From Trebouxia sp. TZW2008 (lineage: Eukaryota > Chlorophyta > Trebouxiophyceae > Trebouxiales > Trebouxiaceae), in the NCBI GenBank assembly GCA_002118135.1, contig BDIU01000097.1, positions 1 through 64,000 on the forward strand: a DNA stretch of 64,000 nt. Reading direction: 5' to 3'. A program made the translations under genes and the position numbers. This document shows positions 1-10,400 of this stretch, one piece after another. Under the pieces are notes generated by a model. The model made no database searches, had not been told where the DNA came from, and saw only the letters and a program-made list of their open reading frames with translations. Every line of letters starts with the position of its first letter. Position 1 is the stretch's first letter.

Positions 1-35
1 TCTGCCTAAGTGCACACTGCATACACAAACAAAAA

Positions 36-54
36 TGGTGTTATCTCAACACCA
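36..54 (+). promoter_or_regulatory. Histone mRNA 3' stem-loop of an upstream histone gene
   Basis: Seven-base stem TGGTGTT (36-42), loop ATCTC (43-47) and AACACCA (48-54). It is almost identical to the stem-loops found just after the stop codons of the H4 and H2A genes in this window, differing by one loop base. In chlorophytes replication-dependent histone mRNAs end in such a stem-loop. Its orientation implies a plus-strand histone gene (probably H3 or H2B) ending a few tens of bases left of the window edge. No coding sequence of that gene is inside the window. Confidence 0.75.
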
Positions 55-1333
55 CCTTTGCTGGAAACTCTTTGACACTGATGTTTATCTCGTCTTGATT
101 GCCAGAAGCAACTCTGACCTTCAGCTGCTTTTGGGCAGTTGTTAAATCACACAAACAAGTTTTGTACTGTCTTGCCTTTGTTGAGACATGTGATCCGAAA
201 TTTAACAGGCCGGTCAGCCAGACCTCTTTCTCCCTGTCAGTGCACAAGTAACACATGCATGACAGTGCAGCCCATAGCTGACTGACAAAAGAGATGCTGT
301 ATCATCAAGTGCTCATTGCCCACCCAGACATTGTTGTCTTCATATCTGCCAGCAATCTCGTTCAAATGTTTGCTTTTAAAGCAACTTGTCCAGGGACCAA
401 CTGCAACGTCTTTTTAGACATCAGAGGAAGTCTGAAAACTCCTCAGCTTAGCACATATATGCACAACTGTGCATGCATCATGTCCAGCATGCAACATAAG
501 TGTTTGACAGCTGTAACAAGCCCTTTGACCTGAGCGCCGCTTTCTCACGTGGGTTCAGCAAGAGGATAGGCGCTGCAGCTAGCTGCAGCAGGCTGCATAT
601 GACTTGCACAGCAAACTCATCTTACTATATCTGCTTGGCAAAGATGTTGCTCTGTAGAGCAGATTCATGAAACCATAGACACTAGAATCATGTACAACAC
701 CCTTGTCATTTGCCTAGCATTGTGTGTGATTGCAGGACAGAATTAGCAAATCTGCTGAGTGAATAATCTGCAAGCTGGTTTGTATACCATAAGTGCGCAA
801 TTGCTGCAGCTCTAACACATCTTGCGCCTTTGTGACTTGCAACAAACTATGTTGAGAACAATCACACAGGAACACATCGGTCTGGAGCTCACAGTGTGCT
901 GGTGCTCATTCTAATGTACAGAAATGAGAATGCATGGCAGGTGAATGGCAGGCAGCGCGATTTTGATATTCACCTGTTGTGACCCTTTTGGAAGTCAATA
1001 CACTCTGCAGTTCTGCAGGTCATGTCAGCAGCAGCCCACACAAACAAGCTAACAAATCTTTGAGCAGCTGCAGGCTCTGCCAGTCACTCTGCGCTTACTA
1101 CAAATCTCAACGCATCACAGCAGGCAGCTAAGTTGCCACAGCATTCATCAATGTGCAAAGACTTGCACTGCTGACAGATCATGACAAAGCAGAAGAGGTC
1201 CAACTGAGGGCAAGCTTGCTGTCTGTCGCATTGCATCGCAACACAGGTCGTCAAGAAAGAGGAAGGTCCTTATTGTTGCTGGTGTACAGCAAAGACTTGC
1301 ATGAGAAAGAGCCAAAGAGTGATCGAAAGAAGG
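55..1333. other. Intergenic region in the histone cluster
   Basis: Only short, unrelated open frames occur here and none shows splice-linked or recognisable protein similarity. It separates two convergent histone 3' ends (stem-loops at 36-54 and 1334-1352). I see no RNA gene or repeat in it. Confidence 0.5.
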
Positions 1334-1352
1334 TGGTGTTGAAATAACACCA
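1334..1352 (-). promoter_or_regulatory. H4 mRNA 3' stem-loop
   Basis: On the minus strand: TGGTGTT, loop ATTTC, AACACCA, starting 29 bases after the H4 stop codon. It is the same element as at 2755-2773 after H2A. It is expected to direct 3' end formation and cell-cycle-dependent stability of a non-polyadenylated histone mRNA. Confidence 0.85.
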
Positions 1353-1381
1353 TTTTGTTGTTTGACAGTTGAGCAAAATGC

Positions 1382-2721
<1,340 letters not shown>

Positions 2722-2754
2722 ACTTGTGTCTCATTCCTTTCAAACAACAACAAA

Positions 2755-2773
2755 TGGTGTTATTTCAACACCA
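2755..2773 (+). promoter_or_regulatory. H2A mRNA 3' stem-loop
   Basis: TGGTGTT (2755-2761), loop ATTTC, AACACCA (2767-2773), 33 bases downstream of the H2A stop codon. It is preceded by an A-rich stretch and followed by ccc. It is identical on the sense strand to the H4 element. Confidence 0.87.
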
Positions 2774-3515
2774 CCCATCAGGATCTATCTTTGTCAACAT
2801 ATCAGCCTTCAAGCCACAATGCACTTATATGAACTAACAAGAGTTTTCAGTGGCGTGTTGACTCTCTATGGGTGGCCTCGTAATCACATCATGCTTGCTA
2901 ATTGTATGTTCGCCAGGAGCTAAGCAAAGCCATCGATATCATCATTGCTAGCAGACTGCAAGTACTCTGCGCTGTCTGCAAGCAAGGTGTTTTTGGAGCA
3001 CTAAGGCCAGCTCCAAAGATCATTGAGTTTTGACTCACTCACGTACTACTAGTATAGTATGCTGTCAATATCAGGCTGACGATCATTGTCAGCCTCTGTG
3101 ACTGGCTCTTGACATAGAATACTTCAGACAGAGTTGCATTTCTTGCTGATTGGCGTGGAAGCATTCCCATGAAAGGTCTTTGACATTGCCAAAAGCAGAT
3201 TGTACATTGTCAATCAGTGCCTTGATTCAGCAATGGGAACAGCTTGGCTGTTGTGAGAGCTCAAGGCACGACAGGCAGACAGTGCCCTTGCGGCCCTCTA
3301 GCAACAGCGACAGGACCTGGTGGTCAGTCATTGCTGACAACTAAATTGTGAAGCATCCATGCCTGGCTGCCTGTACATCTGTCTTCAAGTCTAACCTTGC
3401 TGGATCTGCAGCAGCTGCTTGCAGCAGCGTATATAAAGTTTTAGCACACAGTGCTGGTTGTTAAGCTAGTGAACAGAAAGCTAGTGAATGCAGCATTAGA
3501 ACACAAAAAATGGCC
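2774..3515. other. Intergenic region
   Basis: No convincing coding exon, RNA gene or repeat is seen between the H2A 3' stem-loop and the tRNA gene. The longest frame (about 64 codons near 3150) has no recognisable similarity. Confidence 0.5.
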
Positions 3516-3587
3516 TTGCAGTACCCGGATTCGAACCGGGGTTACCAGATTCAGAGTCTGGGGTGCTAACCACTACACTATACCGCA
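3516..3587 (-). tRNA. trnQ-CUG: tRNA-Gln (anticodon CUG)
   Basis: The minus strand folds as a standard cloverleaf. The acceptor is TGCGGTA paired with TACTGCA (one G-T pair), followed by a discriminator A. The D arm reads AGTGTAGTGGTTAGCA. The anticodon stem is CCAGA/TCTGG around the loop CTCTGAA, giving anticodon CTG. The T arm is CCCGG/CCGGG with loop TTCGAAT. There is no intron and CCA is not encoded, as expected for a nuclear eukaryotic tRNA. A T run (TTTTTT on the minus strand, plus-strand positions about 3505-3510) can act as the RNA polymerase III terminator. Confidence 0.96.
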
Positions 3588-3747
3588 TTTGGATGACATC
3601 TGGCGCAAATGAGAAACAATTGAATGAGTCAGAGCTGCGCTAACATGTGTGGCAGATCGAGTCAAATTGCCGATCGTGGTGACGTTCTCGATTGCTTCAT
3701 GGGAAGCATCAAATAAATCAAAATGTTATCAGCACAGTATACAATTA

Positions 3748-6700
3748 TCAAAACCTTGATCCTGAAGTCATGTTCTGCAAAAACCTTATTAGCTGTTCAG
3801 GCAGTACATTGCCGTTGCTCTGTCCGCCCTCGGTCATAGAGCTTTGAGACATGGGAGGTGGCTTTTCAGGGCGGGGACCCACAAGCACGTCTTGCTGTTC
3901 ATCAAGCAGATGCTGCAATACTCCATCTGGACCACTGTACTGCATCCATGCCTCATCATCCTGTAAACATTAGCAAGTGTCACAGTGGTGGCGCAGATTG
4001 CCTGTGCCACTTGCATGACAGATTGGCATTACATGCAGGGTCAATGTTTGCTCTTCATGGTAGTCAAGCTTGCATCCTGATCGACAAACGCCAAGGTTTG
4101 CAACATACATGCAAGCCAAAATCAGTAAAATGCTTGTAGAAAGAGTGTGCTGACAAAGTCCAAAGCGACTTATTTGCATGGCAGGGCCACAGCTGGTCCT
4201 ACTTTCAGGGTGTTTGCCAGATCCTGGTGGTCACCAGAGACTCCCCCTTGGATCTGCCTGAGAAGCTGCAATATCTGAATGGCAAACGCCAAATGACAGG
4301 AGCGCAACCCAATGGCGTTATCTTGGTTTGCTTTTCCTGCAGCATAAGCCTGAGCATTAGCCAGCAGGGCCATGGTGAAAACAAGTGACTCCACTTGCTG
4401 CACACATTTAGCCATGATCAAATTGGATGGAGACAGATGATTGCTTCTGTATGTACCTAGTTGGGCCTGCTGAGCCTGCCTAGCCCACGTTTATAATGAA
4501 TGAAATGAATGGTACATGCGCAAGCTTAGTGAGTGCATGCACAGTCAGGTGCATCATCAAAGGACTGATACAGCAGCATACAGCTTATTCATGGTCCTGT
4601 ATAGCTGCTGGCTTATCACAGTCAGGTGCATAATCAAGGACTGATGTAGCAGCATACAGCTAATTTTTGGTCCTGCTCGAGCACCGTCGCAACGGAACAA
4701 TCTCACTGAGGTTCAAGACGAGCCACGCTTGCTACTAGCTATTAGATGCCTTTGTCATGTGTTACCTAACATCATTTGGGCTCTGATTGAGCAGCAGTCA
4801 AATCAGCCACACTTGGAATTTCCCCTGGCTTATCACTGATAGTGTTGCTGTAGTGTTCACCTGAGATGCAAGCTATGAAGCTTCTGCACATGCATGCTCT
4901 TGTGCCTGTGCTTGTGCCTGTACTTGCCATATAAAGACAATTACCAGGATGCATTGACATCATTTGTGTCATGAATAATAGTAATAATAACAGTAACAAT
5001 AACACTAATAAAAGGTTACACTTTCCAGCACATGTGCTAGGCGTGTGTGGCTCAAGTCCTATAGTTTGTGTGCCCGCTGCTAATCAGTTTTGCGGCTTGT
5101 GATCCTGGTCTCTGTGCCCAAAGCTTGCTGGTGACCTCTGTGCAGCACGCAGGATAGAGCATGGCAGAGCTGTTGGACATACAGAGTGTGAAAATTTGAC
5201 AAGAATTGAAACATGCCTATGCAGGCTAGAGCATGGCAGAGCTGTTGGATATACAGAGTGTGAAAATTTGACAAGAGTTGGAACATACCTATGCAGGATA
5301 GAGCATGGCAGAGCTGTTGGATATACAGAGTGTGCAATTTTGACATGATTTGAAACATACCTATGGCCATCAGCTGATGATGGTATGGCGCAGCCTGTCT
5401 CTCAGCATGCTGATTGTGCTTTTCTTCATGTGGGGATGCTACAAGAGGCGATAGCAGATCCTGAGATGCGCTGTCCCCACAATTCCTGCAGACATACTTG
5501 ACTTGATGGTGACTTGATTCGACAGTGCATTGAAGCAGATGGATCCTTGATACTTCAAGCCAGAGCTGGAGTATCCCACGCATGGCAACATTATGGATCA
5601 TTGCAAGAATCGGGAGACCCTGGATATACAGTTTGAAGCGTGCACGAATGCCAGAAGTGGAACACGCAAAAAGCCAGACATTGATGCAAATTGCTGCCAA
5701 GTAAAGCCCACCTGATGAGCTGCACAATGCAACACTGTAGGGTGTTGGCGCAGAAATACTGCAGGCATGCCAACAGCAAGCAAGGCGCTAGCTTCACAAA
5801 CGCTGCCTGGGTTTCCCAAGCAGAAAATCAAGCAAATCACTGCAGTGCAAGGCTTACCTGATTACAGTAAACTCTCTTTGTAATGACTGCTCTGGTTTCC
5901 AAAAAACTTGTCCTTACATTGGATTGTCTTTACTCAGAGGGGCCAGTGCAGTCAGAATGCAGTGCTTGGTTACCGATGGTGCTATCCTTACATCGAGATT
6001 GGCCTTACATCGAGATTGGCCTTACATCGAGTGTCCTTACAAAGAGAGTTGACTGTAGTTGCGTTGTGGCAGACTGTAAGGAGTTGGCGCAAGGATTCTG
6101 CAGGCATGCCGACAGCAAGCGTGGCAGAAAAAGCAGGGACACTGCCTGGCTGCCAAAAGCAAGACATCAATGCACATGACTGTCAAGCAAGGTACGCAAG
6201 AAAAGCATCAGCCAATGTACTCAAGCTAAGTGTCCAGCCACTGATGCAACCAGCATTGTGATGAGCCACACCTGATGAGCTGCGCCGTAGCAGACTGTAA
6301 AGTGCTGACAGCAGGCGCAGCAGTAACGACACAAATTCTGCCTGGCTGTCTCAAGTAAGACATCAGTGCACATCACCACACAACAATGCATGTTATACAG
6401 GGTCAGCTACTGTCACCAAGCTACTTGCAGAGCCGTTTATACGACAAGCATTGCTACATGGCATACCTGATGGGCTGTACCATAGCAGAATGCAATGTGT
6501 GGCGCAAGGGTACTGCAGGCATGCCGACAGCAGGCGCAGCAGCAACTGCACAAACTCTGCCTGGCTGTCTCAAGTAAGACATCAGTGCACAGAACCACAC
6601 AGCAATGCATGTGATACAGGGCCAGCTACTTGCAGAGCCATATATACGACAAGCATTGCTACATGGCATACCTGATGAGCTGCACAGTGGCCACCTGTAA

Positions 6701-9700
6701 AGCATTAGCGCAGGGGTACTGCAGGCATGCCGACAGCAGGCGCGGCAGAAACTGCAGGGACACTATTTGGCTATCCACATCTGATAGGCCACAGGCTACT
6801 AGCTGGCTCAACAGGCTGGCAGAACAAGGCAGGTGTCCACCGCCTGTCTCCTACAGCAGAAGGCACTGGGTCATAAACTCAAGAGTTGATTGTGTGAGGC
6901 AACAGGACTGGCTCAACAGGCTGGCAGCACAAGGCAATTTTCCACAGCCTGTCTCCTGCATGAAAAAGTGCAGGGCTCATTTTTCCAGGACTTGTTGATG
7001 ACACAAGGCAGCAGAGTAGGCTGGCACCACCAGGCCATCACCCACCAATGATTGTCTACAGCAAAAGGTTCAAAAGCTGTTACCCAAAAGGCTTGGTTAT
7101 ACAGACAGGCAACCAGGCCTGGACATGCTGCACAGCACGTTCTCACACTGAAGCTGCAGCACACCTGTGTTTCATCTCCACCGTATGCCGTCACCAGAGG
7201 CATGCTCCTGTGGGTAAGGGCAGCACCCAAGGTTGGCAAGTTCTGCAGAATACTGTCACAGTTTGCAGGGGTATGCTTCACGGCACGTTCCAAGACTAGA
7301 ACTGCTGTCATGAAGGAGAGTTTTCACTGCACGCACCGACACTGAAGCTGTAGCACACCTGCGGCTCGTCTCTGCTGTATGTTGTGGCCAAGGGCGTCCC
7401 GCTGTGATCAATGGCAGCGCCCAAGTCTTGCAAGTGCTGCACAGTGTTGTTGTGAACAGACAATGCTCCACTGCTCATACTGATGCCAGAGGTAAAGCAC
7501 ACCTGTGGTTCATCTCTGCTGTGTGTTGTGACCAAGGGCGTCCCTCTGTGATGGATGGCAGCACTTGCCTAGTAATTGTGGCAGGGCATGTCTGTAACAT
7601 GGTCTGAACTCGGTGCCGGCAATGAGAATTGGCAAGGTAAATCACAAAGTACATTCATTGCTCACACCGATATCAGAGCTGCATCACACCTGTGGCTCCT
7701 CTCTGCTGTATGTCGTGACCAAGGGTGTCCCTCTGTGATCAGTGGCAGCACTCAGATCTAACAAGTGCTCCAGCGTGCTGCTGTAGTACTGCATGATCTC
7801 TGCAAACAAATGCAGCCCAGGTCTGGCAGCGTGCTGTTACATGAGGCGTGGACATGATACACACCTGTAGTCGATCTCTGCTGTAGGTTGTGACTGAAGG
7901 AGTCCCTCTGTGATTGATGGCAGCAGTCAAGTCTTGCAAGTGCTCTGGGGTGCTGATGTAGTACAGCTTGACCTCTGTGCCAGCAATAGCAACAGGCAAA
8001 GGAAAACAAGAAGTTGCACCAAGCACACTGATACGAGACCTGTAGCACACCTGTGGTTCATCTCTGCTGTACGTTGTGACCAAGGGCGTCCCTCTGTGAT
8101 CAATGGCAGCACCCACGTGCTGCAAGTGCTTTAGCGCGCTGTTGTAGTACGGCTTGACCTCTGCACGTGATCTGACTTGGGCAAGAGAAAACAGGGACTT
8201 GCGTTCAGCGCACTGTTACTGGCCCTGTTGCGCACCTGTGGTTCGTCTCTGCTGTACGTTGTGACCTAGGGTGTTCCTCTGTGTTTAACGGCAGCACTCA
8301 GGTCTGACAAGTGCTTCAGGGTGCTGTTACAGTACGGCCTGATCTTTGCGATCGATTGCAGCCCGGGTCTGATAGGGGAGTGCAGGGTGTTGCCACATGA
8401 GGCATACACATGACACCCACCTGTGGCTTGTCTCTGCTGTATGTTGTGACCGAGGGCGTGCCTCTGTGATCAATGGCAGCACTCAAGTCTTGCAAGTGCT
8501 GCAGGGTGTTGTTGTAGTATGGCTTGACCTCTGTGTTCGCAATGGCAATGGGCAAAGAGTGCACAGCATCCTCTCTGATCTTATCTAGCTCCTTAGTCAT
8601 GCCTATGCTGATCCACCGCAGTGCTCCTGACATTGAGGCAATGTCTGCTGGGTTTGCATGCAAAGCATTGCACACCTGCACAGACAGACAATCTCAGTTG
8701 TGCAGTGCACAGCGTCCCGTCTGATCTTGTCAAGCTCCTGAGTAAGGCCCACGCTGATGCAGCGCAATGCACCTTACATTGCTGCAATGTCTGCTGGGTC
8801 TGCATGCAGTGCATCGCACACCTGCACATACAGACAATCACAGTTGTGCTGTGCATCACACATCTGCTCATACAGGTAATAAGGGATCTGAGTACAGCAA
8901 TGGCGATGGGGATACATTGCACATTGTCTTCTCTGACTGTGTCAAGCTCCTCAGCAAAGCTCATGCTGACATCATGTAGTGCACATGACATTGCTGCAAT
9001 GTCTGCTGGATCTGCTTGCAAAGCATTGCACACCTGCACATACAGACGATGCGAATCTCATTTGCAGCAATGTCTGCTGGATTTGCATGGAGCAAATTGC
9101 ACACCTTGACTTACGCATAATGCGAGTCATGTAATGCACAGCCTTGTTGCTGATTTGGTCTAGCTCCTTCATCAATCCCTGTAAATGCAGCGCACAGCTC
9201 CTGGCATAGCAGCCATGTACACTGGGTCTGGGCGCAGTGCACCGCACAACCACACATGAAGAGAATGAAAGCTATGCAACACCTCAGAGAGCCAGGTTGG
9301 GGTAGACTGGATCATATACAAATGCTTAACTGCGCTGCCGTCAGCACAGAGGTGCTTGACTTTGATCCTTTCTGGTGCAGGCAAGACTGTGCGAGCATAT
9401 GACAGCTTCACAGACTGTGCCGTACCTGAAAGGCTCTGAAAGGAGCAGCACTGCGCTGTGACATGCTTAATAGCTGTTGTACGTTCTGATGCAGACTGCA
9501 AGAGTCAGTGCAAGATATGATGCGATTTGCTATCATGCTCACGCGAAGATGCACGGCAGCATGGAGAGGCTAAGCTATCTCTGTGCATGCAGGAAGACAG
9601 CTCTGTGCAATGCTGCAAAGCCTGAGGCACAAGACTAGGCTGAGATACATGCACGCACAGAGGAAGGCTTTGCATGCTGGACAACCCCAGGCTGCTTCTT

Positions 9701-10190
9701 CATGCCAATCTAAAGCTGATAAGTGCTGTTGCTGGGTCATGAGCTTAGGACTGCCTGATGCAAACCTGATGCTGATCACTGGACTTCTTTGATTTTCCCA
9801 ATGCTTACTGAGAGAGTGCTGTGGAAGACTGTGTGCACAGTTCCTCTGTGAAGGAGCACATATTGTGATGCACAAAACTGCATGAGCCAAGGAATCTCAC
9901 CTTTCTATTATGGTGTCTCCAATAAGTTTGCACAAAGTAGTTGTACCAGAGGCCAATGACTACAGTGTGAAAACTTTGCTGCAGACACTCAACAGATCTC
10001 GCAACTTCTGCCACCGACTTAGATCAGAAACTGAGCAGCTTGCACATTGTAAGCTGGAGTAAGCATGCCTGCAGAAGTTCGTTTGTTGCAAATTGGAACG
10101 AGGGTGCCTGCGCGACCACTTACAGTCATAGAGGTTTCTAGCTCAACATTCATGCCATGCCATGCTGTCAAGAGCTGAGCATTGTGATGT
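3748..10190 (-). CDS. Unidentified multi-exon gene, probably helical-repeat protein (5' end unresolved)
   Basis: I do not recognise the family. The best exons (minus strand) are 8421..8675 (85 codons, VCNALHANPADIAS... to ...TYSRDKPQ), an exon ending at the ATCAG|gtatgc donor near 6674 (FLPRLLSACLQYPCANALQ), an exon ending near 5365 before gtatgt, 4203..4397 (QVESLVFTMALLANAQAYAA...), and the terminal exon 3748..3960 (DDEAWMQYSGPDG... ending MTSGSRF and TGA). The last two join in phase 0. The composition is Leu/Ala-rich and helical, suggesting an ARM/HEAT-like or coiled scaffold; that is inference. Upstream pieces with coding character are 9341-9419 (LSYARTVLPAPERIKVK) and about 9903-9962 (TTTLCKLIGDTIIE), but their joining phases were not solved. 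A link to the upstream LRR gene cannot be excluded. Most introns are arrays of decayed exon-edge copies. Confidence 0.5.
4435..4515 (+). mobile_element. Retroposon-like short repeat with (GAAT)n tail, copy A
   Basis: Body TACCTAGTTGGGCCTGCT followed by GAGCCTGCCTAGC, then a short gaat/aatg tail. It matches copies at about 38118, 53640 and 60633, all in the same orientation and all ending in tetranucleotide runs. It lies in an intron of the unidentified minus-strand gene. Confidence 0.6.
4970..5072 (+). repeat. Dispersed repeat family 3 (CACATGTG core), copy A
   Basis: An AT-rich run of aat/taa units leads into CCAGCACATGTGCTAGGCG and TGTGTGGCTCAAGTCCT. The same core occurs near 19400 (+), 52610 (-) and, more diverged, near 14830 and 56810. 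AGCACATGTGCT is a perfect palindrome. The nature of the element is unknown; in reverse orientation it looks like a short element with an A/T-rich simple tail. Confidence 0.55.
5149..5364 (-). repeat. Three tandem 72-bp units (donor-side copies)
   Basis: Units start at 5149, 5221 and 5293, each beginning GCAGG(A/C)TAGAGCATGGC. The period is exactly 72, so an open frame on the minus strand persists through all three as a 24-residue repeat (motif FHTLYIQQLCHALSC). Each unit contains an AG|GTATGTT donor-like site, matching the donor of the exon immediately upstream (near 5365). I read them as copies of an exon/intron junction, not as a separate gene. Confidence 0.7.
5740..6790 (-). repeat. Five tandem exon-edge copies, interrupted by a MITE
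   Basis: Copies of one exon end (minus-strand peptide core LLSACLQYPCAN, donor ATCAG|gt(a/g)) occur with the shared GCATGCC at or near 5765, 6104, 6299, 6519 and 6725. Spacing is 195-220 bp, apart from the first interval of 339 bp, which contains the 191-bp MITE at 5865-6055 and so was about 146 bp originally. Some copies keep the donor and open frame, others are shifted. This is consistent with one functional exon plus decayed duplicates. Confidence 0.65.
5865..6055 (+). mobile_element. MITE with pogo-like ends, copy 1
   Basis: 191 bp, flanked by TA on both sides (5863-5864 and 6056-6057). The left end CAGTAAACTCTCTTTGTAAT is an inverted match to the right end, which reads CAGTCAACTCTCTTTGTAAG on the opposite strand. 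The interior has repeats of CTTACATCGAGATTGGC. There is no coding capacity. TA target duplication and CAGT termini fit the Tc1/mariner-pogo superfamily. Related copies lie at 12101-12270, 39320-39498 and 54105-54278. Confidence 0.8.
7140..8420 (-). repeat. Array of seven donor-side exon copies
   Basis: Downstream (minus strand) of the real exon 8421-8675 are seven further copies of its 3' part (peptide core AAIDHRGTP.VTTYSRDEPQ) followed by the donor gtgtg. Donor positions are about 8236, 8051, 7865, 7690, 7503, 7361 and 7163, mostly 175-198 bp apart. Several copies keep an open frame and a usable donor; none shows an obvious matching acceptor. They lie inside one intron. Confidence 0.75.
8690..9250 (-). 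repeat. Array of acceptor-side exon copies
   Basis: Upstream (minus strand) of exon 8421-8675 are about four decayed copies of its 5' part with acceptor (core GCAGACATTGCAGCAATG, and peptides like VCNALQADPADIAAM). The shared CAATGTCTGCTGG lies at about 8639 (real), 8785, 8996 and 9068, with a further relic near 9210. Several have stop codons. Confidence 0.65.
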
Positions 10191-10400
10191 CAGCTTCACG
10201 TTCATCTGGCTTGCTTGAATTTGGCAGCTCTATACAGGTAACAGCTGTGTTATGCACAATCAGATGCATGCACAGGTCGAAAGGCAGAAGTGAGTTTACA
10301 GGGGAATGAAGTACTTCTCTACATCTCAATTACTAGACCTTGCTGTTTTCATGGCCAAGTTGTTCACTCCAACTCGGGCGCACGACAGACAGAGGCGTAC

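Noticed and set aside
5080..5727. 215-codon minus-strand frame with three 24-residue repeats as a separate gene
   Set aside because: The repeats have a 72-bp period and contain donor sites copied from the exon just upstream. The frame stays open because the period is a multiple of three. Better explained as exon plus donor-side copies.
5149..9250. CRISPR-like or satellite array
   Set aside because: Units are diverged, contain splice sites and coding edges, and lack identical repeats with unique spacers. The DNA is eukaryotic nuclear.
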